A stretch of 64,000 nt of DNA from Acetobacterium woodii (GTDB taxonomy: Bacteria > Bacillota > Clostridia > Eubacteriales > Eubacteriaceae): positions 62,001 to 126,000 of the forward strand of contig JACQZP010000031.1 in the NCBI GenBank assembly GCA_016213825.1, written 5' to 3'. Positions 44,538-53,692 of this stretch are shown here, in pieces. The stretch's first letter is position 1, and each line of letters starts with the position of its first letter. The notes under the pieces were generated by a model. That model saw only the letters and a list, made by a program, of their open reading frames with translations. It had not been told where the DNA came from and did no database searches. A program made the translations under genes and the position numbers.

Positions 44538-46355
44538 ATGAATAAGAGAATAGGAATAATAACACGATGGCTTGCAATCATGATGATTTTCTGCTTGTTG
44601 TTTCCAGCCGGGATATCGGCAGAAGATGTAGTTAATAATGAACAGCAAACTATTATTACAGAAACACCAACCAATGTGAGTTCATCTCTAAACCTGGCAT
44701 CTGCTCAGGATAACGAAACACCGTCTGAAATTCAAACCCTTGAACAGGTGCCAGCGATTAATATTAATGATCATATCGATCAGCAGATTGTGGTTATCTA
44801 TACCAATAGTGGTGAATCCAATGTAAAAGATCTGTCGCTGACAACTGATGAGGTTGTTTCTGGAGAGCAGGTCTCTGATCGGGTTGACTTAATCGAAGTC
44901 AGCAATGGAACAAATGTGGAAGCGATGATGGCTGATCTGGAACAAAATCCCAATGTTCTGGCGGTAGATAAAAATGATAAAATTGAAGTGACTGCCCTGC
45001 CCAATGATCCCTATATTGTCAATGGCTCAGCCTGGCAATTTCAACGGATTGGCGCGGACCAAACCTGGAACCAGGTGTCCAATACTGACCCTGTGGTAGT
45101 AGCGGTTATTGATACCGGCTTAAATGTTAATCATCCGGATCTGATTGGTAATACAGTGGCCGGATATGATTTTGTAACTGGTCAGGAGAGTGCTGTGGAT
45201 CTGGCTGGTCATGGCACGGCAGTAAGCGGATGCATTGCTGCCGTTACCAATAATGGAATAGGAACTGCTGGGATTTCGGGGATGGCTAACATAAAAATTG
45301 CCCCCTATCGTGCTGGTGGCGAATATAGTGGGGATACGCAGCTGGATGTGGCCTATATTTGTGCCGCCTTGCTTAAAGCGGCCGAGCGACCAGACGTAAA
45401 AGTAATCAATATGAGTTTTGGTGGTTATGGAACATTTCCGACGCTGGCTGCAGCAGTTAATGAAGCGGTTAAAGCGGGAAAAATAGTCGTTGCATCTTCA
45501 GGCAATGAAGGTGAATCATGGAGTTCCCGGGTGGGGCAATATTCCTATCCGGCATCCTATGATCATGTTATTTCAGTGGGTGCTACCGCTAAGGACAATA
45601 CGCGGTCTTCCTTTTCTCAATACAATGATCGAGTTGATTTGTGTGCGCCTGGACAATCGGTCTTAACAACCGCCAGAAACGGTGGATACGAGTATGCCAG
45701 CGGGACGTCTTTCTCCAGTCCCATTGTTGCTGGTGCCTGTGCGGTGTTGATGGCTGCCGATACTAGTTTAAAGGCCGATGAGGTTGAAACGATTCTAAAA
45801 GATACGGCCCTGGATCTGGGAACCGTTGGCAGTGATCCTTACTATGGTAGCGGTTTGATTCAGCTAAATTCAGCAGTAGCTTCTATTAATTCAAGTGAAA
45901 CCGTAAGCAGTACCTACCGAACCCATGTCCAGAATGTCGGTTGGCAGGGATGGAAAAGTGATGGGCAGATCAGTGGCACTTCAGGGCAATCACTGCGGCT
46001 TGAGGGAATTGAAATCAAGATGAATAATCTAGGTTATGATCTTGGGATTGAATATCAGACCCATGTTCAAAATATTGGTTGGCAGGGTTTTAAAAGCAAT
46101 GGTCAAACCAGCGGCACTTATGGCCAATCCTTGCGCTTGGAAGCGATTCAAATTCGTCTGACTGGAGCGGATGCGAGTAACTACGACGTCTATTATCGGG
46201 TTCACTGTCAAAACTATGGTTGGTTGGACTGGGCAAAAAATGGTGCATCAGCTGGTTCGCAAGGTTTGTCATTAAGACTTGAAGCAATTGAAATACAAGT
46301 CGTTCCCAAAGGCACTTCAGCACCGGGGTCAACCAATCGTCCGTTTATTATTTGA
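44538..46355 (+). CDS. Secreted subtilisin-like (S8) protease with three ChW repeats
   Basis: A 605-residue exported serine protease. A signal peptide (cleavage near GISAED) is followed by a propeptide-like region to about residue 150. In the S8 domain the triad is complete: Asp near 192 (VAVIDTGLNVNHPD), His near 225 (AGHGTAVSG) and Ser near 391 (SGTSFSSP), with the oxyanion Asn in SSGNEGE. The C-terminal roughly 145 residues are three ChW repeats (THVQNVGWQGW, THVQNIGWQGF, VHCQNYGWLDW) and a PKGTSAPGST tail, closely matching the protein at 1579-2754. GGGAGG ahead of the ATG at 44538 overrides the TTG at 44490. Substrates are unknown; maturation or surface-protein turnover are options. Confidence 0.9.
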   Translation: MNKRIGIITRWLAIMMIFCLLFPAGISAEDVVNNEQQTIITETPTNVSSSLNLASAQDNETPSEIQTLEQVPAININDHIDQQIVVIYTNSGESNVKDLSLTTDEVVSGEQVSDRVDLIEVSNGTNVEAMMADLEQNPNVLAVDKNDKIEVTALPNDPYIVNGSAWQFQRIGADQTWNQVSNTDPVVVAVIDTGLNVNHPDLIGNTVAGYDFVTGQESAVDLAGHGTAVSGCIAAVTNNGIGTAGISGMANIKIAPYRAGGEYSGDTQLDVAYICAALLKAAERPDVKVINMSFGGYGTFPTLAAAVNEAVKAGKIVVASSGNEGESWSSRVGQYSYPASYDHVISVGATAKDNTRSSFSQYNDRVDLCAPGQSVLTTARNGGYEYASGTSFSSPIVAGACAVLMAADTSLKADEVETILKDTALDLGTVGSDPYYGSGLIQLNSAVASINSSETVSSTYRTHVQNVGWQGWKSDGQISGTSGQSLRLEGIEIKMNNLGYDLGIEYQTHVQNIGWQGFKSNGQTSGTYGQSLRLEAIQIRLTGADASNYDVYYRVHCQNYGWLDWAKNGASAGSQGLSLRLEAIEIQVVPKGTSAPGSTNRPFII

Positions 46356-46393
46356 AACAAATGATGGTTATAAATAAAAATCGATGAATAAAA

Positions 46394-46422
46394 TTGACTT
46401 ATTGGGGTACATGAACTAAGAT
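46394..46422 (+). promoter_or_regulatory. Promoter for the small 85-residue protein gene
   Basis: TTGACT (46394-46399) and TAAGAT (46417-46422) are 17 bases apart, about 50 bases before the start codon. Confidence 0.6.
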
Positions 46423-46473
46423 TGAATAAATATTAGTTGATTGCAAAATCATTAATGAAAGGAGTATCTGGAG

Positions 46474-46731
46474 ATGATTATTACCTGGGATAATATTAGT
46501 GAAGTGAACAGACGCATCAAAGAGCGCGATTTGGCATACAAGGTTCATTTAAGTGATGCTTGTGGCGGACAGAGTATGTGGATTGAATCGATGAATAAGG
46601 ATAATCGTTTTGAAAATTTGGATGATTTAAACGATTTGATACGTGATTATTTTACCGAGATTCATGCCGATGTTGTGTTCAGTTGGGATAAAAAATCATT
46701 TTGGTCAAAGGATCGTTCCTTAATATTTTGA
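46474..46731 (+). CDS. Small conserved-looking protein, possibly the RDAC-type family
   Basis: An 85-residue soluble protein. The segment HLSDACGGQSMWIE, with a single Cys next to Gly-Gly, looks like the hallmark of a small uncharacterised clostridial family that I recall as RDAC-type; that identification is weak. The rest is mixed polar with Trp- and Asp-rich ends. GAAAGGAG lies upstream of the ATG, and a good promoter and terminator frame the gene, so it is very likely real. Nothing is known of its function; the conserved Cys suggests a redox, metal or active-site role as a guess only. Confidence 0.7.
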   Translation: MIITWDNISEVNRRIKERDLAYKVHLSDACGGQSMWIESMNKDNRFENLDDLNDLIRDYFTEIHADVVFSWDKKSFWSKDRSLIF

Positions 46732-46769
46732 TCGGAATTTTTAATGGAATAGCCCATCCAAATAAATAG

Positions 46770-46820
46770 ACCACAACCAAGGATCTTATGAAAGCCCCCG
46801 GTTGTGGTTTTGTTATTTTT
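46770..46820. terminator. Terminator between the small protein and the sigma-54 activator genes
   Basis: Nine-base arms (46770-46778 and 46800-46808) with a 21-base loop are followed on the plus strand by a T-rich tract that runs into the convergent gene's last codons. Confidence 0.7.
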
Positions 46821-48237
46821 TGATATATTTATTTACCAGGCGATAAGCGGTGGTTTGGCTTAGCCCCAGCGATTCGGCCATGTCATTGATATTATCGTAA
46901 ATCTCATAATAATCTTCAATAATTCCTCGCTTGTAGTTTTCAACCAGGTCGTCAAAAATGACCTGTCTTTTTTTGATACCCTCGTTGGCAAAAAAAGCAC
47001 CCAACTGTTCTGGTAATTTATCAATGCCAATGACGCTGCCAAGACTCATCACTGCCATCTGTTCCACTGCATTTTTAAGCTGCCGAACATTTCCCGGCCA
47101 ATCGTATTGAATCAGTGATTCAATCACCTGATTGGAGAAAACTTTATTTTGATTATATTTTTTGTTGTACTCTTTTAAATAATACTGGGCAATGGGAAAA
47201 ATATCATCCCGTCGTTCCCGGAGGGCAGGGACCGTTTGGGTGATTCCGTTAATTCGCCAGTACAAGTCCTCCCGAAAAGTATTTTTGGCTACTAATTCTG
47301 CCAGATTTTTATTGGTAGCCGTGATGATCCGGGTGTTCACCGTTTTAGATTCCAGGCCGCCAACTGAGGTAAAACGCTGATTTTCCAGAAAATCAAGGAG
47401 CTTGACCTGAATATTGGGAAGCAATTCGCCAATTTCGTCTAAAAACAGGGTGCCATTATTGGCCATTTCCACCAATCCCTTTTTTCCTTTGGGGCTGGCT
47501 CCGGTAAAGGCATAGGGGACATAGCCAAAGAGCTCACTTTCAATGAGATTATCCGGAATGGAGGCACAGTTAATTGAAACGAAGGGATGGGCTTTTCGAG
47601 GGCTGCAATCGTGGATAAATTTGGCGATCAGACTTTTACCAACTCCGCTTTCACCCAGCAAAAGAATCGGGATATCCGATTTTGCCGCTTTTTTCAGTTT
47701 GTGCAGGGTCTGGTAGAGAATGTAACTGCGGCCGACAATGTTATTACTGGCTTTGGTCCGTTCTTCCCGGGAACTTTTTTTGTCTTTAAGTTCGTGATCA
47801 TCATTCTTTTCTTTTTCCGGATTCAGATAATCCAAATCAAACTCCACAAAAGATTCTCGTTTTAAGGTGTTGTAAACCAGCATGACCAGTTCATGATCGG
47901 GATTATAAAGCGGTGTGGTTATGGTGATATGTTCTTCATCGGTAATTAATGAACGTTGTCTCGAGATGATGGTGCGTTTTTTTTCCATGGCGGTAGCGGT
48001 GGAGGGCGGTGTCCATAGACCCTGGAAGGACGTTAAAAAATTAAGCTTCCACATTTTTTCAGCTGAAATCCCATGGTATTCCAGACAAGCCGGATTGGCA
48101 TAAAGGACCTTCCCATCCTTATCGGTTACCGTTACTTCGATAAAACTATTTTCCAGAATATCCAAAAAAAATTCACTGGAAAGTGTTTTTAAATAGTCCA
48201 AGTATTCCTGGCTGTGATTAAATTCGTTTGTTATCAT
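46813..48237 (-). CDS. Sigma-54-dependent transcriptional activator (PAS-AAA+-HTH)
   Basis: A 474-residue enhancer-binding protein. A PAS-like sensor (about 25-130) is followed by a charged linker and the AAA+ domain (about 165-395) with Walker A GESGVGKS (195-202), Walker B TLFLDEIGEL and an arginine-rich FREDLYWRIN segment. The sigma-54 contact loop reads YAFTGA (242-247) instead of the usual GAFTGA. The C-terminal HTH (DMAESLGLSQTTAYRLVNKYI) is TyrR-like. It is divergent from the methyltransferase operon, which is preceded by a -24/-12 promoter, so it is very probably that operon's activator. The PAS domain may sense the methylated amine or a cofactor; this is inference. AAAGGA precedes the ATG. 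Confidence 0.92.
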   Translation of the reverse strand: MITNEFNHSQEYLDYLKTLSSEFFLDILENSFIEVTVTDKDGKVLYANPACLEYHGISAEKMWKLNFLTSFQGLWTPPSTATAMEKKRTIISRQRSLITDEEHITITTPLYNPDHELVMLVYNTLKRESFVEFDLDYLNPEKEKNDDHELKDKKSSREERTKASNNIVGRSYILYQTLHKLKKAAKSDIPILLLGESGVGKSLIAKFIHDCSPRKAHPFVSINCASIPDNLIESELFGYVPYAFTGASPKGKKGLVEMANNGTLFLDEIGELLPNIQVKLLDFLENQRFTSVGGLESKTVNTRIITATNKNLAELVAKNTFREDLYWRINGITQTVPALRERRDDIFPIAQYYLKEYNKKYNQNKVFSNQVIESLIQYDWPGNVRQLKNAVEQMAVMSLGSVIGIDKLPEQLGAFFANEGIKKRQVIFDDLVENYKRGIIEDYYEIYDNINDMAESLGLSQTTAYRLVNKYIKK

Positions 48238-48497
48238 TGGTTATCCTTTTTACACATCATTGTGTGGTCTTTCTAGTCATTTTATTATTAAGCTTATAGA
48301 TTATATAGAAGAATTATAAATCGTTTTCATCCATAGAACTGATAATAAATCAAATTGGGCCAAGGTACAAGAGGAAAAAAAGAAATATTCCCAAAAGTGA
48401 AAAACAATCAAACTGTTTTATCATATTTGGAAAGGATATCAGCGTTACGAATCTGCTGAAAGGGCAGTAATTAAAGTATCATACCTAGAAAACATGT

Positions 48498-48512
48498 TGG
48501 CACGATTATTGC
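48498..48512 (+). promoter_or_regulatory. Sigma-54 (-24/-12) promoter
   Basis: TGGCAC at 48498-48503 and TTGC at 48509-48512 match the sigma-54 consensus with the required GG-to-GC spacing. It faces the methyltransferase operon and lies next to a divergent sigma-54 activator gene. Confidence 0.88.
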
Positions 48513-48624
48513 GATACATATTATCAAGATTTGACATGACATCTCGTAAATATGTGAGAAAGGAGATAAATAGATTTGTAATCGTTTGTTCTACGAGAAA
48601 GAAAAACAGAAGTCCATGACAAAG

Positions 48625-48659
48625 TGCCCCATGCGGGGAACGGGGCAACCAAGTTTTTT
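48625..48659 (+). promoter_or_regulatory. Attenuator-like hairpin in the operon leader
   Basis: CCCC (48627-48630) can pair with GGGG at 48635-48638 or, extended to TGCCCC, with GGGGCA at 48642-48647. The second hairpin is followed by AACCAAG and T6, so alternative folding could switch termination. No regulatory ligand motif is recognised. Confidence 0.4.
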
Positions 48660-48705
48660 AGTTGTGAATTTCGCAATCATCAATTATATGTTTATGAAGG
48701 AGTAA

Positions 48706-49629
<924 letters not shown>

Positions 49630-49685
49630 AAAGATTTTGATCTAAAAATAAAAATTAAAATAAAAATAAAAGGAGGATAACTAAA

Positions 49686-51248
49686 ATGCAAGAAAAAATG
49701 ACAAAGAATAGAACAGTTTTGTACGTTTCAGCAGCAATCGCCATCGTTTTTGTATTAGCTAGTATGCTTTTTACTGAAGGTACAACAGCCGTATTTAATC
49801 TGCTAAATTCATTTATTACAACGTCTTTTGGGTGGTTGTATTTATTGGCAGTTGGAATATTTATTGTGTTTGCCATTGGTGTTGCCATCAGTCCATATGG
49901 AAAGATTAAATTGGGCAAGGATGAAGACAAACCTGAATTTACTAATTTCCAATGGTTCTCAATGTTGTTTGGCGGCGGGATGGGAATTGGTTTGGTATTC
50001 TGGTCGGTATCAGAACCGATTATGCATTACCTCAGCCCACCCATGGGAGAAGGCGGAACACAAGCAGCCATGGAATTGGCGATGCGCACCACCTTCTTTC
50101 ATTGGGGACTGCATCCATGGGTAATCTTTGCGATTGGTGGTTTGGGATTGGCATATTTTCAATTTAGAAAAGACTTACCATTCCTGATCAGTTCGGCTTT
50201 TTATCCTTTAATTGGCGAGAAGATACATGGACCAATCGGAAAAACCATTGATATCTTGGCAGTTTTTGCAACTATATTTGGAGTTGCAACAAGCCTTGGT
50301 CTTGGTTCAACTCAGATTGCCACTGGTTTGCAATACATCTGGGGGATTCAATCATCGCCAATGGTAGTTTCGATTATCATTGCTATAATGACGGTAATAT
50401 TTACTTTGGCAACGATATCCGGATTGCATAAGGCGATGCAAGCTGCAGCTAATTTAAAAATCTGGTTATCCATTGCATTTATGGTTTTTATCTTTATTTT
50501 TGGCGGAAGCGTATTTATCTTAAATAACTTTACCAATACGTTAGGTTCTTATCTGCAGAATATTGTCGGTCAAACCTTCTGGATGGGAAATATTGAATGG
50601 TTGAACGGTTGGACTGTCTTCTATTGGGCATGGTGGATTGCCTGGGCTCCATTTGTTGGACAGTTCGTCGCCCGCGTTTCAAAAGGCCGGAGCATTCGAG
50701 AATTTATTTTAGCAGTATCGTTACTACCTTCTGGTTTTTCACTGATTTGGATCGCGATTTACGGTGGTGCAGCATTTAATTTAAATGCCATCTCCGGTGG
50801 TGCCATTGAAACAGCAGTTGGAGCTGATTATACTACTGCTCTCTTTGCCCTGCTGCAACAACTGCCATTGTATGGGCTAACCTCAATTCTGGCAATTGTG
50901 TTGATTGTTGTCTGTTTTGTCGGAGCGGCAAACTCAGCAACCTATGTATTGGCAATGCTGACATCTGGCGGAGACATGGATCCAGACAAAAAATTAAGAG
51001 GCGGCTGGGGTATCGCTCAGGGTCTAATCACAATTATGTTAATCCTTGTGGGTGGAACTTCTGCTCTAAAAGCCTTACAAACGGCTTCGATTGTGGCAGC
51101 CTTCCCATATATGCTAATTATGATTGTGATGTGCTTTAGTATTCTAAAAGCCCTGAAAGCAGATTATGCTGAAACCCAACTGTTACTCAACCAAAAAAGC
51201 CTTAAAGATATTGGCAGCGGTCAAGCTGTTGCTGATGTCCAGGAATAG
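49686..51248 (+). CDS. BCCT-family transporter for betaine/carnitine/choline, copy 1
   Basis: A 520-residue twelve-helix secondary transporter. The glycine-rich unwound stretch GGGMGIGLVFWSVSEP and the aromatic box FYWAWWIAWAPFVGQF are intact; both line the quaternary-ammonium site in BetP. The GMGIG pattern resembles sodium-coupled betaine importers rather than the CaiT exchanger. The short C-terminus lacks the long basic osmosensing tail, consistent with nutrient uptake rather than osmoregulation. It lies inside the methyltransferase operon, so it probably imports the methyl donor. AAAGGAGG precedes the ATG. Substrate among the betaines is not resolved by sequence. Confidence 0.92.
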   Translation: MQEKMTKNRTVLYVSAAIAIVFVLASMLFTEGTTAVFNLLNSFITTSFGWLYLLAVGIFIVFAIGVAISPYGKIKLGKDEDKPEFTNFQWFSMLFGGGMGIGLVFWSVSEPIMHYLSPPMGEGGTQAAMELAMRTTFFHWGLHPWVIFAIGGLGLAYFQFRKDLPFLISSAFYPLIGEKIHGPIGKTIDILAVFATIFGVATSLGLGSTQIATGLQYIWGIQSSPMVVSIIIAIMTVIFTLATISGLHKAMQAAANLKIWLSIAFMVFIFIFGGSVFILNNFTNTLGSYLQNIVGQTFWMGNIEWLNGWTVFYWAWWIAWAPFVGQFVARVSKGRSIREFILAVSLLPSGFSLIWIAIYGGAAFNLNAISGGAIETAVGADYTTALFALLQQLPLYGLTSILAIVLIVVCFVGAANSATYVLAMLTSGGDMDPDKKLRGGWGIAQGLITIMLILVGGTSALKALQTASIVAAFPYMLIMIVMCFSILKALKADYAETQLLLNQKSLKDIGSGQAVADVQE

Positions 51249-51288
51249 AATCTCAAAATAAAATTATAAGAAAAAGAGGTATTTGAAT

Positions 51289-52719
51289 ATGTTACCAAAA
51301 TTTGATATTTTGACGGAAGAACAGATTGATAAGATTCACAAAAACAGTTTAAAAATTCTCCAGGAAATTGGGGTAGAGTTTTCCTACGATCCAGTTATTG
51401 AAATCTTGAAAAGCCATGGTCAAAGGGTCGAAGGCCATCGGGTTTATTTTGATCCGGATTTTGTGGAAAACATGGTTGAAAAAGCACCTGCAAAATTCAC
51501 CCTTCATGCCCGAAACCCAGAACATAACTTAGTTTGTGGCGGTGAAGATATTATCTATATGCCAGGCTACGGGGCCCCCTTTGTTTATGATGCCGATGGT
51601 GGAAAACGGGATGCTACCATGGCTGATTATGATAACTTTGTTAAATTAGCTGGGGCCAGCAAAAACATGCATATGACCGGTGGTACCGTGGTTGAACCTA
51701 CCGATGTTGCGGATGAAATCAGACATTTGAAAATGGCTTATAGCCATATTACAAATTCAGACAAATGCTTTATGGGTAGTTCCTCAGGTTATGAATTTGC
51801 TAAAGATTCAATTGAAATGACCGCTTTGCTTCATGGCGGATTGGATGTAATCAAAGAAAAACCAGCCCTGATCTGTTTGATTAACTCCGTAACGCCGCTC
51901 AAATATGATGACCGAATGCTTGGTGGTTTAATGGCTTATGCTGAAGCTGGCCAGCCGATGGTAATTGCTTCATTGGTTATGGCCGGCTCAACTGGCCCGG
52001 CAACCATGGCCGGTGCCTTATCGCTTCAAAATGCTGAAGTTCTGGCAGGGATTACCCTAACTCAATGCATTAACCCAGGAACACCTGTGGTTTATGGATC
52101 AACCTCAGCAGTAACCGATATGTCAACTGGGTCACTTTCGATCGGAAATCCTGAAAATGCCTTGTTTACCTCAGCAAGTGCCCAGTTTGCACGATTTTAT
52201 GGAGTCCCATGTCGAGGCGGCGGTGGCTTAACCGATGCTAAGACTGTTGATGCTCAGGCCGGTTATGAATCGATGATGCTGCTCTTTGCGACCAGCACCA
52301 CCGGTGTCAATTTTGTCCTTCATACAGCCGGGATTCTGCAATATTACATGGCGATGTCTTATGAAAAATTTATGGTGGATGATGAAATCGCTGGGATGGT
52401 GTTACGCTACCTCAAAGGATTTGATTGCGACAGTGACGAAAAAATGGCTTATGATGTTATTGAAAAAGTTGGTCCTGGCGGACATTTCCTGACCCAGAAG
52501 CATACACGTAAAAACTTTAAAACCGAATTCTTCAGACCGGCACTCAGTGACCGACAATCATTTGATGGATGGTCGAAAGATTCATTAGACACCAATCAGC
52601 GGGCAAAACTCAAATGGCAGGAAGTATTGGCTAACTATACCGCACCTGAGCTGGACTCAGCAGTCAAAGAAAAAATTGAAGCTTTTATTGAAAAGCGATC
52701 AAAAGAATTACTGAAATAG
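51289..52719 (+). CDS. mtgB: MttB-family non-pyrrolysine methyltransferase (MtgB-like)
   Basis: A 476-residue member of the trimethylamine methyltransferase (MttB/COG5598) superfamily. The frame has no internal amber codon and ends in TAG only at the normal length, so it is the non-pyrrolysine branch whose members demethylate quaternary amines such as glycine betaine, proline betaine, carnitine or butyrobetaine. Typical segments are CGGEDIIYMPGYGAPFV near 80, the run PGTPVVYGSTSAVTDMSTG near 265 and GGLTDAKTVDAQAGYESM near 310. It transfers a methyl group to the corrinoid protein encoded next. AAGAGG ahead of the ATG at 51289 argues against the TTG at 51283. Glycine betaine is the leading guess from operon layout. 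Confidence 0.87.
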   Translation: MLPKFDILTEEQIDKIHKNSLKILQEIGVEFSYDPVIEILKSHGQRVEGHRVYFDPDFVENMVEKAPAKFTLHARNPEHNLVCGGEDIIYMPGYGAPFVYDADGGKRDATMADYDNFVKLAGASKNMHMTGGTVVEPTDVADEIRHLKMAYSHITNSDKCFMGSSSGYEFAKDSIEMTALLHGGLDVIKEKPALICLINSVTPLKYDDRMLGGLMAYAEAGQPMVIASLVMAGSTGPATMAGALSLQNAEVLAGITLTQCINPGTPVVYGSTSAVTDMSTGSLSIGNPENALFTSASAQFARFYGVPCRGGGGLTDAKTVDAQAGYESMMLLFATSTTGVNFVLHTAGILQYYMAMSYEKFMVDDEIAGMVLRYLKGFDCDSDEKMAYDVIEKVGPGGHFLTQKHTRKNFKTEFFRPALSDRQSFDGWSKDSLDTNQRAKLKWQEVLANYTAPELDSAVKEKIEAFIEKRSKELLK

Positions 52720-52765
52720 CTAAAAAATAATACAAAAAATAAGATAAGAAAAAAGGAGAAAAATA

Positions 52766-53413
52766 ATGAACCCAATATTTGAAGAAATTAAAGATGCAAT
52801 TGTGGATGGTGATGAAGATTTAGCAGTTGAACTGGCAGAAAAAGTTGTCGCTGAAAAAATAGATCCGGTTCAAGCGGTGCAGTTTGGATTTATTAAAGGA
52901 ATTGAAGAAGTAGGGAAAAGCTGGACGAATGGGGAAGCTTTTTTACCAGATGTTATGATGGCAGCAGATGCTATGAAAGCTGGAATGGATGTCCTGGAAG
53001 AAGTATTGGCAGCTGGCGAAGGTGAAGGCGCCTATGAAGATAAAGGAAAAATTGTCCTTGGAACCGTCGAAGGCGACATTCATGATATTGGTAAAAATAT
53101 TGTGGGAGCTCTTTTAACCTCAGCTGGTTTTAAAGTTTATGACATTGGTATCGATCAAAAAGCTGAAGATTTTGTTGCTAAAGCAGACGAAGTCGGTGCA
53201 AAAATCATCGCAGCCAGCTCACTGTTAACGACCACCATGAAATCTCAAAAAGTTCTGGTTGAGTATCTGGATGCTCAAAACCTGCGTGATAAATATAAGG
53301 TTATCATCGGCGGCGGCCCTACCAGTGCTAAATGGGGTGAAGAAATTGGAGCCGATGGCTGGGCTGAAACGGCCGATGAAGCGGTTGAGTTGTGTAAACA
53401 ATTACTGAACTAG
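52766..53413 (+). CDS. mtgC: Corrinoid methyl-carrier protein (MtgC/MttC-like)
   Basis: A 215-residue methyl carrier: a helical cap (about 1-85, with GEAFLPDVMMAADAM) and a Rossmann domain with the B12 signature DIHDIGKN (His near 106), ASSLLTTTM and IIGGGPTS. It receives a methyl group from the MttB-type enzyme and passes it to the MtrH-type enzyme of the same operon. AAAAAGGAG precedes the ATG. It ends the operon, followed by a hairpin at 53471-53497. No reductive activase (RamA-type) is encoded in the cluster, so reactivation of the Co(II) form must rely on a gene elsewhere. Confidence 0.92.
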   Translation: MNPIFEEIKDAIVDGDEDLAVELAEKVVAEKIDPVQAVQFGFIKGIEEVGKSWTNGEAFLPDVMMAADAMKAGMDVLEEVLAAGEGEGAYEDKGKIVLGTVEGDIHDIGKNIVGALLTSAGFKVYDIGIDQKAEDFVAKADEVGAKIIAASSLLTTTMKSQKVLVEYLDAQNLRDKYKVIIGGGPTSAKWGEEIGADGWAETADEAVELCKQLLN

Positions 53414-53470
53414 TCAAATCGAATCTAATTTAATCGAGATAAGTATTAACATCTAAAAATAATTAAAAAA

Positions 53471-53497
53471 AGCGCCAGAATTTTATATTTTGGCGCT
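53471..53497 (+). terminator. Terminator of the betaine methyltransferase operon
   Basis: An 11-base GC-containing stem (53471-53481 with 53487-53497, one G-U) is followed by a T-rich stretch. Confidence 0.78.
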
Positions 53498-53692
53498 GAC
53501 TTCTTTAAAAATTAAGTAAAAAGTGGCTTTAATAGTTCGACAATACCCAGATTGGCTGTTTTTTATTTTAATACGAATAATTTATGTTTATAAAAAAAAG
53601 AACATGGATAGATAAGTGTTATAATGATAATATGAAATCGTTTAATTCATATTGAAATGATAAAGAAAGCCAAGTCGGGAGGGAGAATACAG

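Noticed and set aside
51289-52719. Pyrrolysine-containing trimethylamine methyltransferase
   Set aside because: No in-frame amber codon inside the gene; the only TAG is the stop at normal length, so it belongs to the non-pyrrolysine branch.
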